From Roseibium porphyridii (lineage in GTDB: Bacteria > Pseudomonadota > Alphaproteobacteria > Rhizobiales > Stappiaceae), in assembly GCF_026191725.2 (NCBI RefSeq), contig NZ_CP120863.1, positions 600,001-664,000 of the forward strand: a stretch of 64,000 bases of DNA. Direction: 5' to 3'. Position 1 is the first letter of the stretch. Every line of letters starts with the position of its first letter. Position numbers and translations under genes: made by a program. The notes beneath the pieces are model-generated. The model was given only the letters and a program-made list of their open reading frames with translations. It did not search any database and had not been told where the DNA came from. Of the stretch, positions 26,152 through 34,011 are shown piece after piece.

Positions 26152-26880
26152 ATGAGCAAGGTCGCATTGGTCACTGGTGGAACGCGTGGCATCGGCGAAT
26201 CCATTTCGCGTGGTCTTAAGGACGCAGGCTATACGGTGGCGGCCACTTATGCCGGCAATACCGAAAAGGCCGAAGCCTTCAAGGCAGAAACCGGTATCCA
26301 CGTCTTTAAATGGGACGTCTCCGATCCTGACGCCTGCGCTGCGGGCATTGCAAAGGTTGAAGAGGAGCTGGGGCCGGTCGAGGTTCTGGTCAACAATGCG
26401 GGCATCACCCGCGACGGCATGTTCCACAAGATGGACTTCGATCAGTGGCGGGCAGTGCTCTCCACCAATCTGGACTCCATGTTCACGATGACCAAGCCTG
26501 TCATCAACGGCATGCGCGGGCGCGGGTCGGGGCGCATCATCAACATCTCGTCCATCAACGGCCAAAAAGGCCAGATGGGCCAGACCAACTATTCCGCAGC
26601 AAAAGCAGGGGTGATCGGTTTCACCAAGGCGCTTGCCCAGGAAAACGCCTTTAAAGGCATCACAGTCAACTGCGTCTGCCCGGGTTACATCAACACCGAT
26701 ATGGTCGCTGCAATGCCGGAAAAGGTTCTTGAAAGCATCGTCTCCGGCATCCCTGTCGGCCGTCTTGGCCATCCTGAGGAAATCGCACAGACCGTCGTTT
26801 ATCTGGCGTCGGACTCTGCGGCATTCATGACAGGTGCCGTCATGACCATCAATGGCGGCCAGTATATCGCCAACGGCTGA
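26152..26880 (+). CDS. phaB: Acetoacetyl-CoA reductase
   Basis: This 242-residue short-chain dehydrogenase of the PhaB type reduces acetoacetyl-CoA with NADPH to (R)-3-hydroxybutyryl-CoA. The nucleotide loop VTGGTRGIGESI is at residues 7-18, the NNAGITRDG block is present, and the catalytic NYSAAKAG motif carries the Tyr-x3-Lys pair. The length equals the family standard. The strong ribosome site AGGAGGAAGGGGA precedes the ATG. A clear terminator closes the phaAB unit. The polymerase phaC is not in the window. Confidence 0.96.
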   Translation: MSKVALVTGGTRGIGESISRGLKDAGYTVAATYAGNTEKAEAFKAETGIHVFKWDVSDPDACAAGIAKVEEELGPVEVLVNNAGITRDGMFHKMDFDQWRAVLSTNLDSMFTMTKPVINGMRGRGSGRIINISSINGQKGQMGQTNYSAAKAGVIGFTKALAQENAFKGITVNCVCPGYINTDMVAAMPEKVLESIVSGIPVGRLGHPEEIAQTVVYLASDSAAFMTGAVMTINGGQYIANG

Positions 26881-26905
26881 TCAACCTGCCAACCGAAATC
26901 CGAAG

Positions 26906-26929
26906 AAGGCGCCATTTGGCGCCTTTTTT
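26906..26929 (+). terminator. Rho-independent terminator of phaAB
   Basis: AAGGCGCC and GGCGCCTT form an 8-bp stem around ATTT and are followed by further T bases. The A-tract on the left arm gives it some activity for the converging tetR gene as well. Confidence 0.9.
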
Positions 26930-26935
26930 GTTGCT

Positions 26936-27562
26936 CTAGGCACACCCGGCAGATTGCGTGGCCAGGATCATCTTGACGCGATGGTCAATGTCCTTGCGCA
27001 TGGCGTCCGCTGTCCAGCCTGCACGGCCCCGAAACATGTATCCCTGACGAATGTCGTACAGGAAGCGGGCGCGCTCCAGAGAAGGGAAATCCGGCGGCAG
27101 CACACCCTTTTCCTTTTCCAGGTCAAAACGAGCGGCCAGCCGCTTGTCCGTGTCGTCGATGGCCTTTTCAACCCGTTCTGAAACTCCCTCGACTTCACCA
27201 ATGCTGGCTGACACGCTCGATGCCAGAAAACAGCCCTTTGCGCCGCTTTCATGCGCAGTGGCGTAGATGATCACCTGCTCCAGGAACCCCTTGACGGCGC
27301 GCTCGATATCCGGTTCGGCTTCAAAAGCCACAACCGGTGCACAGCCATCGACATCGCCGTAAAGGTCGATGGTCTTCAGAAAAAGTTCCCGTTTGTCGCC
27401 AAAGGCCGCGTACATGCTGGGTCCGCTGATCCCCATCGCACCTGTCAGGTCTTTCAGCGAAGCGCCGTCATAGCCCTTCGCCCAGAACACATTCATCGCC
27501 GCCATTAGCGCCTCGCGACTGTCAAAGGTGCGCGGACGACCCATTTTTTTTGTATCGGTCAA
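26936..27562 (-). CDS. TetR/AcrR-family transcriptional regulator
   Basis: This 208-residue regulator has the TetR HTH in residues 15-60 (ALMAAMNVFWAKGYDGASLKDLTGAMGISGPSMYAAFGDK) and a ligand domain with the conserved GCFLASSV block found in the group that also controls redox and thiol genes. I give the start as TTG (27562) because AAGGA sits seven bases upstream; the alternative ATG at 27544 has no ribosome site. It is divergent from the peroxidase-like gene, and a near-identical 20-bp element overlaps this start and recurs ahead of the peroxidase-like gene, so self-control and control of the neighbour are likely. Confidence 0.88.
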   Translation of the reverse strand: MTDTKKMGRPRTFDSREALMAAMNVFWAKGYDGASLKDLTGAMGISGPSMYAAFGDKRELFLKTIDLYGDVDGCAPVVAFEAEPDIERAVKGFLEQVIIYATAHESGAKGCFLASSVSASIGEVEGVSERVEKAIDDTDKRLAARFDLEKEKGVLPPDFPSLERARFLYDIRQGYMFRGRAGWTADAMRKDIDHRVKMILATQSAGCA

Positions 27563-27619
27563 TATATAATCCTTGACTTGCGCTCATTTCGTATATTTAT
27601 GTATCGATCATTATATATC
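27551..27619. promoter_or_regulatory. TetR/peroxidase divergent control region with a direct repeat
   Basis: TGTATCGGTCAATATATAAT begins at 27551 and TGTATCGATCATTATATATC at 27600. The two copies, in the same orientation, differ at two bases and one gap over about 20 positions and lie 49 bp apart. Between them TTGACT (27573-27578) could serve as a -35 for the rightward operon. Two copies at both ends of a divergent promoter are typical operators of a local repressor such as the TetR protein. Confidence 0.65.
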
Positions 27620-27633
27620 TCAAGGAGCACTCG

Positions 27634-28176
27634 ATGGCAAATCCAAAGCCTCTTGTAGGGGACGTATTCCCAAAAATCACCGTACCCAAACTGGGTGGTG
27701 GAGAGCTGACACTCGGTAGACCCGGCGCTGGCCATGACTGGCAGCTGGTCGTGGTCTACCGCGGCAAACACTGTCCTATCTGTACCCGCTATTTGTCTGA
27801 GCTCAACGCCATTCTTCCCGATTTGAGCAAGATCGGCGTCGATGTCGTTGCCGTTTCAGCGGACCCTGAAAACCGTGCGCAGGCCCAGGTCACCGAAGCC
27901 GGTGCAGATTTTCCCGTCGGCATTGAATTGACCGTCGACCAGATGCGCCAACTCGGGCTTTACGTTTCTGATCCTCGATCTGCGGAAGAAACAGATCGGC
28001 CTTTTGCTGAGCCTGGGCTCTTTGTGATCAATGACGCCGGCAAACTGCAGGTCACGGATATCTCCAATGCACCGTTCGCCCGGCCGGCTCTTTCATCCGT
28101 CTTGATGGGGCTGAATTTCATCAAAAATCCGGAAAACAACTATCCGATCCGAGGAACACATCATGTCCAGAACTGA
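27634..28176 (+). CDS. AhpC/TSA-type peroxiredoxin-like protein
   Basis: This 180-residue thioredoxin-fold protein of the AhpC/TSA or redoxin family would reduce peroxides through a cysteine pair. The active-site region is VVVYRGKHCPICTRYL, with Cys47 and Cys50 in a CPxC arrangement rather than the T-x-x-C of classical peroxiredoxins, so it resembles the peroxiredoxin-like family whose reductive partner is uncertain. The ATG follows AAGGAGCACTCG. Its 3' end overlaps the next gene by 14 bases, so the two are translationally coupled, and it is divergent from the TetR gene. Confidence 0.87.
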   Translation: MANPKPLVGDVFPKITVPKLGGGELTLGRPGAGHDWQLVVVYRGKHCPICTRYLSELNAILPDLSKIGVDVVAVSADPENRAQAQVTEAGADFPVGIELTVDQMRQLGLYVSDPRSAEETDRPFAEPGLFVINDAGKLQVTDISNAPFARPALSSVLMGLNFIKNPENNYPIRGTHHVQN

Positions 28177-28558
28177 CGACCAAGCAACAGCAGCGAAAGC
28201 GGTAATTGAGCGGCTGATTGAAAATGTTTCCTCGAACACGGCTTCAATCCTCGATGACACCTATCATGACGACATGACCGTCATCATGCTGAGCCCTGAG
28301 GACGAGGCCATTGTTCTGGACAAGAAGCAAATGACCGAAACCGTCACCAAAACCCTTGAACAGAATAACGGCGCCATCGGAACCTGGGCCAGGTTTCATC
28401 ATGTCTCCGTCAATGGTGATACGGCACATGTTCTGCTTTCCAGACGCAACGAGCTGACCGGGCCCAATCAGCAGATCACGCTCGGTATTGATTTGGTCAA
28501 TCAGGACAATCGCTGGCAAATTACACGCGAAGTGATTGTTACAAGGCCGGTTTCCTAG
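28163..28558 (+). CDS. SnoaL-like / NTF2-fold small protein
   Basis: This 131-residue protein has the cone-shaped nuclear transport factor 2 fold suggested by AVIERLIENVSSNTASILDDTYHDDMTVIML, a central HHVSVNGDTAHVLLSRRNELTG strand block, and a C-terminal strand RWQITREVIVTR. Proteins of this group include enzymes and binding proteins of many kinds; no catalytic residue set can be assigned. It overlaps the peroxiredoxin-like gene by 14 bases and follows the same promoter, so a role in the same stress response is inferred. Confidence 0.72.
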   Translation: MSRTDDQATAAKAVIERLIENVSSNTASILDDTYHDDMTVIMLSPEDEAIVLDKKQMTETVTKTLEQNNGAIGTWARFHHVSVNGDTAHVLLSRRNELTGPNQQITLGIDLVNQDNRWQITREVIVTRPVS

Positions 28559-28633
28559 ACCAACAGGTTCCTAGATTGCCTGGGTCGCTCACGGGTCGGG
28601 CATCTGCTTCTCAATAAAATCAGGACTAATCAG

Positions 28634-29089
28634 ATGAGTTTCAAATTGAAGACCGTAGGCCTTTCGATCGCCTTAATGCTCTCCGCCGCGCCATTGGTCG
28701 TGTCGGCGGATCAGGAAGGCGCTATCGCAGCCCTGGAAGGCCTCAATGATCGTTTCAACGCAGCTGCCTCCAACCACGACGCAGCCGGTATCCTGTCGCT
28801 CTATGCGGACGACACGATCTGGATTGCACCCGGAAAGCCTGCCGTCAAGGGATTGGAAGAACCCAAGAAGCTGTTCGAATTCGTTACCTCGAACAAGGGA
28901 GACGTCAGTCATTCGATCGATACGCTTTTCGTATCTGACGATGGAACGCTTGCGGTAATGATCGGATCAGTCGATGCCAAGATCGAAAGCGCTGGTATGG
29001 ACGCAACAGGCACTTATCTCTATGTCCTGCAACCTGGCGACGAAGGCTGGGAAGTGGCCGCTGACATGTGGCATCAGCATGAGGAATAG
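28634..29089 (+). CDS. Secreted DUF4440/SnoaL-like protein
   Basis: This 151-residue protein carries a Sec signal peptide (about residues 1-25, ending VVSA before DQEGA) followed by an NTF2-like domain: ALEGLNDRFNAAASNHDAAGILSLYADDTIWIAPG is the classic opening of the DUF4440/ketosteroid isomerase-like group. It ends in EGWEVAADMWHQHEE. It follows the previous NTF2-like gene by 75 bp and is probably in the same operon, so the cluster has a cytoplasmic and a periplasmic member of the same fold. Function unknown. Confidence 0.78.
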   Translation: MSFKLKTVGLSIALMLSAAPLVVSADQEGAIAALEGLNDRFNAAASNHDAAGILSLYADDTIWIAPGKPAVKGLEEPKKLFEFVTSNKGDVSHSIDTLFVSDDGTLAVMIGSVDAKIESAGMDATGTYLYVLQPGDEGWEVAADMWHQHEE

Positions 29090-29147
29090 CATTAAAACTC
29101 GGGTCCAAGGCACGCGGACTGGGAGCAAATGAACGCCCTAAAGGACG

Positions 29148-29173
29148 AAAAAGGCGCCTTTACGCGCCTTTTT
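29148..29173. terminator. Bidirectional terminator
   Basis: AAAAAGGCGC pairs perfectly with GCGCCTTTTT around a 6-base loop (29158-29163), giving a T-run on both strands. It separates the converging 28634-29089 and 29185-29913 genes. Confidence 0.92.
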
Positions 29174-29184
29174 CTTTGCCGCGG

Positions 29185-29913
29185 TTATTGATGCGGCGTC
29201 ACTTTGCGTCCGGTGAAAAAATTCAATAATCGGTTGCCGGATGATCTTGCTGGCCGATCCATGTTGCGAATTTCGGAAACGTCCATGTCGAATGCGGCAA
29301 TCATGTCCACCTGGCCATCCAGCAACGTGATTTCCTGGCGCGTGGTTCGCAAGGACAAGCGGCCAACCATCTGTACGGGTTGATAGATTTCTTCGGCATT
29401 CAACCCTTCCTCAACCTGATAGCGGATCATCTGATTGGGGTCGGGTGCAGGCATGTGGCTGCACATGCCTGCTTCCGGAACAAGATAGCCGCCGGTAACC
29501 GTTTTGGTTCCAGGTGCGAAAACAGGAATGGCGTAGCCCGAAATAACGATTTCCTGGCCATCAAGGTCGGGATTGCCGGCTAGAGCCGCCTTCGCACGCT
29601 TTTTGCCGATCTCATGACGTTGCGACAATAACCAGTCTGTGCGAACGCCGGATGCGGCAAGCTTGGCTTCCTCGCGCTGAAGTCTCTCTCTCGTCTGCGC
29701 AGCGGAATTTGCGGAAAGGGTCGTTTGTTCAAGCTCGCGGCGCAGCCGCAGCACAGTCCCGAGAGATCGAAGTTCCGCAATGCTCAAGGTGGCGAAGGGA
29801 TCTTCAAAGATGGTGGAGCCGGGGTCGGGCAGATCTGTCCAATTGACGGCAACCTTTGCCGCTGCCGCCGGAAAGGAAACTAGAAAGAGGCACAAGATTA
29901 AAAACAGACGCAT
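29185..29913 (-). CDS. DUF3299 domain-containing periplasmic protein
   Basis: This 242-residue secreted protein has a signal peptide of about 19 residues (MRLFLILCLFLVSFPAAAA) and then a helical segment rich in Arg and Glu. The C-terminal DUF3299 domain spans GQEIVISGYAIPVF, GGYLVPEAGMCSHMPAPDPNQMI and a closing strand set. The block CSHMPAPDPNQ matches the family signature CxHxPxPxPNQ, which may bind a metal. Function is unknown; related proteins are often near ABC exporters, but no such neighbours are here. It converges on the secreted NTF2-like gene across a two-way terminator. Confidence 0.82.
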   Translation of the reverse strand: MRLFLILCLFLVSFPAAAAKVAVNWTDLPDPGSTIFEDPFATLSIAELRSLGTVLRLRRELEQTTLSANSAAQTRERLQREEAKLAASGVRTDWLLSQRHEIGKKRAKAALAGNPDLDGQEIVISGYAIPVFAPGTKTVTGGYLVPEAGMCSHMPAPDPNQMIRYQVEEGLNAEEIYQPVQMVGRLSLRTTRQEITLLDGQVDMIAAFDMDVSEIRNMDRPARSSGNRLLNFFTGRKVTPHQ

Positions 29914-30249
29914 ATGCGGCTACCTGTGCGGTTGATCTTAAAATCGCTTCCTAGGCGATAGCAGATTGGCGCTTTCCAAGCACCTCAAATTGCTGCGAAG
30001 CCCACATATGTTGCCCACAGACTGGGTGTTGACCAGACAAAGAGGAGCGGAGTGTGTCTCACGTCTTATGTCGCAAGTATTAACGTTGTGACCGGACTGG
30101 ATGCTTGCTGCTCCGTGTCGGGTTCCGCGATCTTGCACTGGCCAAGAAGTTGTGCTGCGTGCTGTTTCAGGCGCGTCAAGCTTGACCCTCCTGCCTTGCA
30201 TCACATATGTCCGGGCGGGCAGTGCGACTAAATAGGAACCGATGAGACA
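29914..30249. other. 336-bp intergenic region, no gene recognised
   Basis: This stretch lies between the divergent DUF3299 gene and yciB. It must hold both promoters. I see no tRNA, no known small-RNA gene and no hairpin with a T-run; a short ATCGC/GCGAT dyad at about 29943-29962 is weak. Nothing else stands out. Confidence 0.6.
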
Positions 30250-30891
30250 ATGGAACTTGAACACGCTCCGAACGATCCGACGCGGAAGGAATTGTCGCCG
30301 CTCTTGAAGCTGGCGCTGGAACTCGGCCCGCTCGGCGTGTTTTTTCTGTTCAACGCTCGCGGTGAACAGCTCGCAGCTTCATTTCCTGTACTTCAGGCGA
30401 TTGGCGAGCCGATTTTTCTGGCGACGGCCGCTTTCATGGTTGCCATCACGATTTCGCTGACGGTGTCGCTCTGGCTGACCAGACGGCTGCCGATCATGCC
30501 ACTGGTTTCGGGTGTCGTCGTGCTTGTGTTTGGAGCACTGACCCTTTGGCTGCATGACGAGCTTTTCATCAAGCTCAAGCCGACCATCGTCAATAGCCTG
30601 TTCGGTTCCGTGCTGCTTTTGGGGTTGGTATTCGGAAAAGCGTTGCTTGGATATGTCTTCGACAGTGCTTTCAGACTTACCGATGAAGGCTGGCGCAAGC
30701 TGACTTTGCGCTGGGGCGTTTTCTTCTTTGTGCTGGCGGCGATCAATGAGATCGTTTGGCGTAATTTTTCAACCGATTTCTGGGTCAATTTCAAGGTGTT
30801 CGGCATCATGCCGATCACATTGCTTTTCACGCTCTCACAGCTACCGCTGATTCAAAAACATGCCATTCTGGAAGACGACGAAGACGATTGA
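30250..30891 (+). CDS. yciB: Inner membrane-spanning protein YciB (septation protein A)
   Basis: This 213-residue membrane protein of the YciB/IspZ family has five predicted helices, and the diagnostic features [18 protein letters not shown] (residues 17-34), [22 protein letters not shown] and [28 protein letters not shown] ending are present. The family helps maintain septum and cell-envelope integrity. It begins at ATG after TGAGACA without a clear Shine-Dalgarno. In several Hyphomicrobiales yciB follows ftsY; here ftsY is 21 kb away, so that order is broken. Confidence 0.92.
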   Translation: MELEHAPNDPTRKELSPLLKLALELGPLGVFFLFNARGEQLAASFPVLQAIGEPIFLATAAFMVAITISLTVSLWLTRRLPIMPLVSGVVVLVFGALTLWLHDELFIKLKPTIVNSLFGSVLLLGLVFGKALLGYVFDSAFRLTDEGWRKLTLRWGVFFFVLAAINEIVWRNFSTDFWVNFKVFGIMPITLLFTLSQLPLIQKHAILEDDEDD

Positions 30892-30903
30892 CGGCTTTGT
30901 CGG

Positions 30904-30969
30904 TGTCAGTCCGGCCGGAACTGACAGCTGTTGTGTGATTTGAATCCAGGTGCGCCGCTTGGCGCACCT
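30904..30969. terminator. Two inverted repeats between converging genes
   Basis: TGTCAGTCCGGCCGGAACTGACA at 30904-30926 is a near-perfect dyad. AGGTGCGCC at 30948-30956 pairs perfectly with GGCGCACCT at 30961-30969 around GCTT. Neither has a T-run. They lie between converging yciB and the 140-residue membrane protein gene and probably define 3' ends. Confidence 0.5.
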
Positions 30970-30971
30970 CC

Positions 30972-31394
30972 TCAGTGCATGCCGTCGTGACCGAACGAGA
31001 CATCCCGGCGTGCGCCTGTGATGGAGATTGAGAACCCTGCGATTACGTCAATCAGGGAGATTGCCATCAAGATGAAGAACAGGGATGTGGCCGCCTGTTG
31101 CAGCACGAGAAATTCGACCAGGTAAGCGACAAATACCAGCACTGAAAACATGTGGTCGAGCAAGGCTGTGGTGCCTATGCGTGTGGCTTTCAGAATTTCA
31201 ATGAACAGAAAGAAGAGGCCGATTGTAATCAGGAGGTCGCTGGCGAGCAGCTGGAAGGTTGCGCCCGAAACCATGGCGATCGTGATAATGGGCTGCGACC
31301 AGAAGCCGGGATCTGCGGCTCCGACGGTGAAGGCAAAACCGTTGTAAATCAGCAAACTGAACAAAGTGAAAGGAATGGCAGAAAACAGACGCAT
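30972..31394 (-). CDS. Conserved hypothetical membrane protein
   Basis: This 140-residue integral membrane protein has four hydrophobic segments: IPFTLFSLLIYNGFAFT, LLITIGLFFLFIEIL, HMFSVLVFVAYLVEFL and the helix AATSLFFILMAISLIDVIAGFSISI near the C terminus. I recognise no named family, although similar four-helix proteins are common in Hyphomicrobiales. The ATG at 31394 is chosen because the residues upstream (from 31457) are polar and untypical; GGGAG lies nine bases before it. It ends three bases after the inverted repeat. Confidence 0.72.
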   Translation of the reverse strand: MRLFSAIPFTLFSLLIYNGFAFTVGAADPGFWSQPIITIAMVSGATFQLLASDLLITIGLFFLFIEILKATRIGTTALLDHMFSVLVFVAYLVEFLVLQQAATSLFFILMAISLIDVIAGFSISITGARRDVSFGHDGMH

Positions 31395-31474
31395 TGATGC
31401 GGCTCCCGGTAAGTCTGGCCCTGTCCGGGCGGAATGGACCCGACCTGACACCAACATACCGGCGATTTCAAGCC

Positions 31475-31511
31475 AAAAGAAAAAGGCCGGCCTGTCGAAA
31501 CAGGGCCAGCC
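31475..31511 (-). terminator. Rho-independent terminator of rpmF
   Basis: Read on the minus strand, GGCTGGCCCTGT pairs with ACAGGCCGGCC across a TTCG tetraloop, with one bulge and one G-T pair, and TTTTTCTTTT follows. Confidence 0.88.
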
Positions 31512-31557
31512 TCAATCCTGGTTTGCCGAGCGGCGATCCGCCCTTAGAAAAACGCTG

Positions 31558-31743
31558 TTATGCGTCTTCTTTCGGGGTCATGATCTGACGGCCCCGGTAC
31601 ATGCCGGTCTTCAGGTCAACGTGATGCGGACGGCGCAATTCGCCCGAATCCTTGTCCTCGACGTAAGTCGGCTGCTTGAGGGCGTCCGTGGAACGGCGAA
31701 AACCGCGCTTCATGCGCGAGGTTTTTCTCTTTGGAACGGCCAT
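31558..31743 (-). CDS. rpmF: 50S ribosomal protein L32
   Basis: This 61-residue ribosomal protein begins [23 protein letters not shown], typical of L32. The chosen start is the ATG at 31743 with GGAG upstream; the reading frame extends eight codons further upstream without matching the family. The four zinc-binding cysteines of C+ L32 are absent, which is normal for many alphaproteobacteria. It is a single-gene unit with its own terminator. Confidence 0.97.
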   Translation of the reverse strand: MAVPKRKTSRMKRGFRRSTDALKQPTYVEDKDSGELRRPHHVDLKTGMYRGRQIMTPKEDA

Positions 31744-31926
31744 TTTATTTGTTTCTCCGTGGTCCATAACCGCGCGGCCCGGACCGGGTAAGCCCGGGGC
31801 GTGGCAGCACGCAGTGCATTGGAATGCGCGGCGTTATACAGGCAACTCCGGCATTTTGCCACCCCATAGACAAAAATTTCTTGGTTCGGTCGGAACTTAC
31901 CTGTCGCAGGCTTCGGCCAGGCAAAT

Positions 31927-32667
31927 TCAATTGTCCAGTACGCAGCCGAATATGGGACCAGCGCCTTTGACCCTGGCAAGGTTGGTCGACGCCAGACGGC
32001 GGTGCCCGGAAGAGGGACTCGCCGGGTTGCGCGCAAGCGGATTTGGCAGAGCCGTTGCCAGTCTTGCCGCTTCCACCCGTGTCAGATCCTTTGCAGGTTT
32101 GCCGAACCAGGCCTGCGCTGCCGCCTCTGCGCCGAAGATGCCTTCACCCCACTCGGCGATATTGAGATAGATCTCCAGAACCCGCCTTTTGGTAAGGATC
32201 GCATCCAGCATCAGCGCCAAAGGCAGCTCAAGTGCTTTGCGTACATAGGACCTGTCTCCCCAGAGGAACAGGTTCTTCGCTGTCTGCATTGTAATTGTGC
32301 TGGCGCCGCGCGGCCGTTCGCCTTCGCTCAGAGCTTCGACCTGATCCTGTAGCGCGTCCCATTCAACGCCATCGTTTACGCAGAAGCCACTGTCTTCGGA
32401 TGTGATGACCGATTTCACAAGGTTTGGCGATATCCGTTCCAGGGGCACCCATTGCCGATCCACCCAGAGAAGCTGCGCATAGCGACCGATCATGAGTGTG
32501 CTCACAGGCGGCACGACAGAATAAATGGTCGTCAGGAGCGGAGGCAGAACAATGGCGAGGAGAACGAGGCGGACCAACCATTTGCGCAGGAGCGCCCAGA
32601 AGGAGCGCTTCTTGGTCGATGTTTTCCGCGCGCCCGATCCACCTCCGGTCGCTCTTGTTCTAGCCAT
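31927..32667 (-). CDS. mtgA: Monofunctional biosynthetic peptidoglycan transglycosylase
   Basis: This 246-residue family 51 glycosyltransferase polymerises lipid II into glycan strands. A basic N terminus is followed by one membrane anchor (about residues 28-48, LVRLVLLAIVLPPLLTTIYSVV). The catalytic glutamate motif VITSEDSGF is near residue 92, and the GASTITMQTAKNLFLW and LEIYLNIAEWGEGIFGAE motifs follow. The first eight bases overlap the end of the CFA synthase gene, so the two are probably cotranscribed and coupled. Confidence 0.95.
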   Translation of the reverse strand: MARTRATGGGSGARKTSTKKRSFWALLRKWLVRLVLLAIVLPPLLTTIYSVVPPVSTLMIGRYAQLLWVDRQWVPLERISPNLVKSVITSEDSGFCVNDGVEWDALQDQVEALSEGERPRGASTITMQTAKNLFLWGDRSYVRKALELPLALMLDAILTKRRVLEIYLNIAEWGEGIFGAEAAAQAWFGKPAKDLTRVEAARLATALPNPLARNPASPSSGHRRLASTNLARVKGAGPIFGCVLDN

Positions 32668-33874
32668 TCAAAGCCCGTTCGTTGTCCACGATAAAGTCCC
32701 GAATAATCGGAACAGCGTCCCGCTCTTTCGACAGGAGAAGCTGAAAAACCATGTTTGACCCGTGAAGGAAACCGAGTTCAACAGCACAAAGGTAAAATTC
32801 CCACATACGGCAGAACGCTTCGTCGTAAAGGGCGGCGGCCGGGATACGCTGTGCTTCGAAGCGACGACGCCAATCGCGGATGGTGTAGTAGTAGTGCAGA
32901 CGCAGTATTTCCGCATCGCAGACCCATAGCCCCAGCCTTTCCGTGGAAGCGAAAACCTCCGACAACGCGGGGACGTAACCACCTGGGAAAATGTATTTGC
33001 GAATGAAGGGGCCCGTCGTACCTGGAGGCGTCATGCGGCCAATGGAGTGGATTACGGCATAGCCCCGATCTGTCAGACAGGACCTGATCTTGCCGAAATA
33101 GTCGTCAAGATGGCCTATGCCGACATGCTCCATCATGCCAACTGAAATGACCCGGTCGAACTGTCCTTCGAACTCGCGGTAGTCTTTGAGAACAAAGGTG
33201 ACCCTGTCTTCCAGTCCGGCGGCGCGAACGCGTTCTTCTGCAATCTTGACCTGTTCCGGCGAAACGTTCAGGGATGTCACACGGGCACCTGCTTCGGCCA
33301 TACGGATGGCAAGTGACCCCCATCCGCCACCGATCTCAAGCACTTCCATGTCCGGTTCAAGATCGAGTTTGGCAACAAGGTGGGTCAGCTTTGCAGCTTG
33401 TGCGTTTTCAAGGCTTTCATCCGGACTTGTGTAATAGGCACAGCTGTAGTTCAGCCCTTCATCCAGAAAGAGCCGGTAGAGCTCGGTGGAAAGGTCATAG
33501 TGATGCCGGGCCTGTGTTTTTGCCCGTTCAACGCTGTTTTGCTGATGGCGTCGTCGGAAGGCTTTCCATCCCTTGCGCAACAGGCCTTGAACCGGGTGCG
33601 CGCCAAGCGGCGCTCTGTTGATCGAAAACAGAAACATGAAGTCGTAGCAGGTAGAGCCTTCTTCCATCGTGAGCGACCCGTCCATATAGGCCTCTCCGGC
33701 TGCCAGTTCTGGGTTCAGGAAAAGGGATCTGTGGAGCTTCTTGTCATGCAGGCGAATGGTGACCGTTGGTCCGTCTTCGCCCGATCCAAACTCGTGCAAT
33801 GCGCCGCCGGCATCATAAACACGCATGCGCCCGCGCTTGATAAAGGACCGCAACAGACCCGACAGCAATCTCAT
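32660..33874 (-). CDS. cfa: Cyclopropane-fatty-acyl-phospholipid synthase
   Basis: This 404-residue SAM-dependent enzyme adds a methylene group across cis double bonds of membrane phospholipid acyl chains. The SAM-binding motif VLEIGGGWGSLAIRMAE lies in the middle, and the family blocks HHYDLSTELYRLFLDEGLNYSCAYY, HSIGRMTPPGTTGPFIRKYIFPGGY and DAEILRLHYYYTIRDWRRRF are present. I use the ATG at 33874 (GGGAG upstream) rather than an upstream in-frame ATG at 33889. It overlaps mtgA by eight bases. Confidence 0.93.
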   Translation of the reverse strand: MRLLSGLLRSFIKRGRMRVYDAGGALHEFGSGEDGPTVTIRLHDKKLHRSLFLNPELAAGEAYMDGSLTMEEGSTCYDFMFLFSINRAPLGAHPVQGLLRKGWKAFRRRHQQNSVERAKTQARHHYDLSTELYRLFLDEGLNYSCAYYTSPDESLENAQAAKLTHLVAKLDLEPDMEVLEIGGGWGSLAIRMAEAGARVTSLNVSPEQVKIAEERVRAAGLEDRVTFVLKDYREFEGQFDRVISVGMMEHVGIGHLDDYFGKIRSCLTDRGYAVIHSIGRMTPPGTTGPFIRKYIFPGGYVPALSEVFASTERLGLWVCDAEILRLHYYYTIRDWRRRFEAQRIPAAALYDEAFCRMWEFYLCAVELGFLHGSNMVFQLLLSKERDAVPIIRDFIVDNERALNG

Positions 33875-34011
33875 AAAACAGTCTCCCAACCCGGAACCAA
33901 GACAGACCGGCGATTAATACAGCTGCCAGTTTTTCAAATTCGCGCCTTGACGATACAGAGAATTGGTATCAGGGAAACCCGAACTTTGAAAAAGTTGTTC
34001 TGGAGCTGAAT

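Noticed and set aside
29914..30249. Small RNA or tRNA gene in the 336-bp gap
   Set aside because: No cloverleaf, no SRP or 6S-like core, and no hairpin with T-run seen on either strand.
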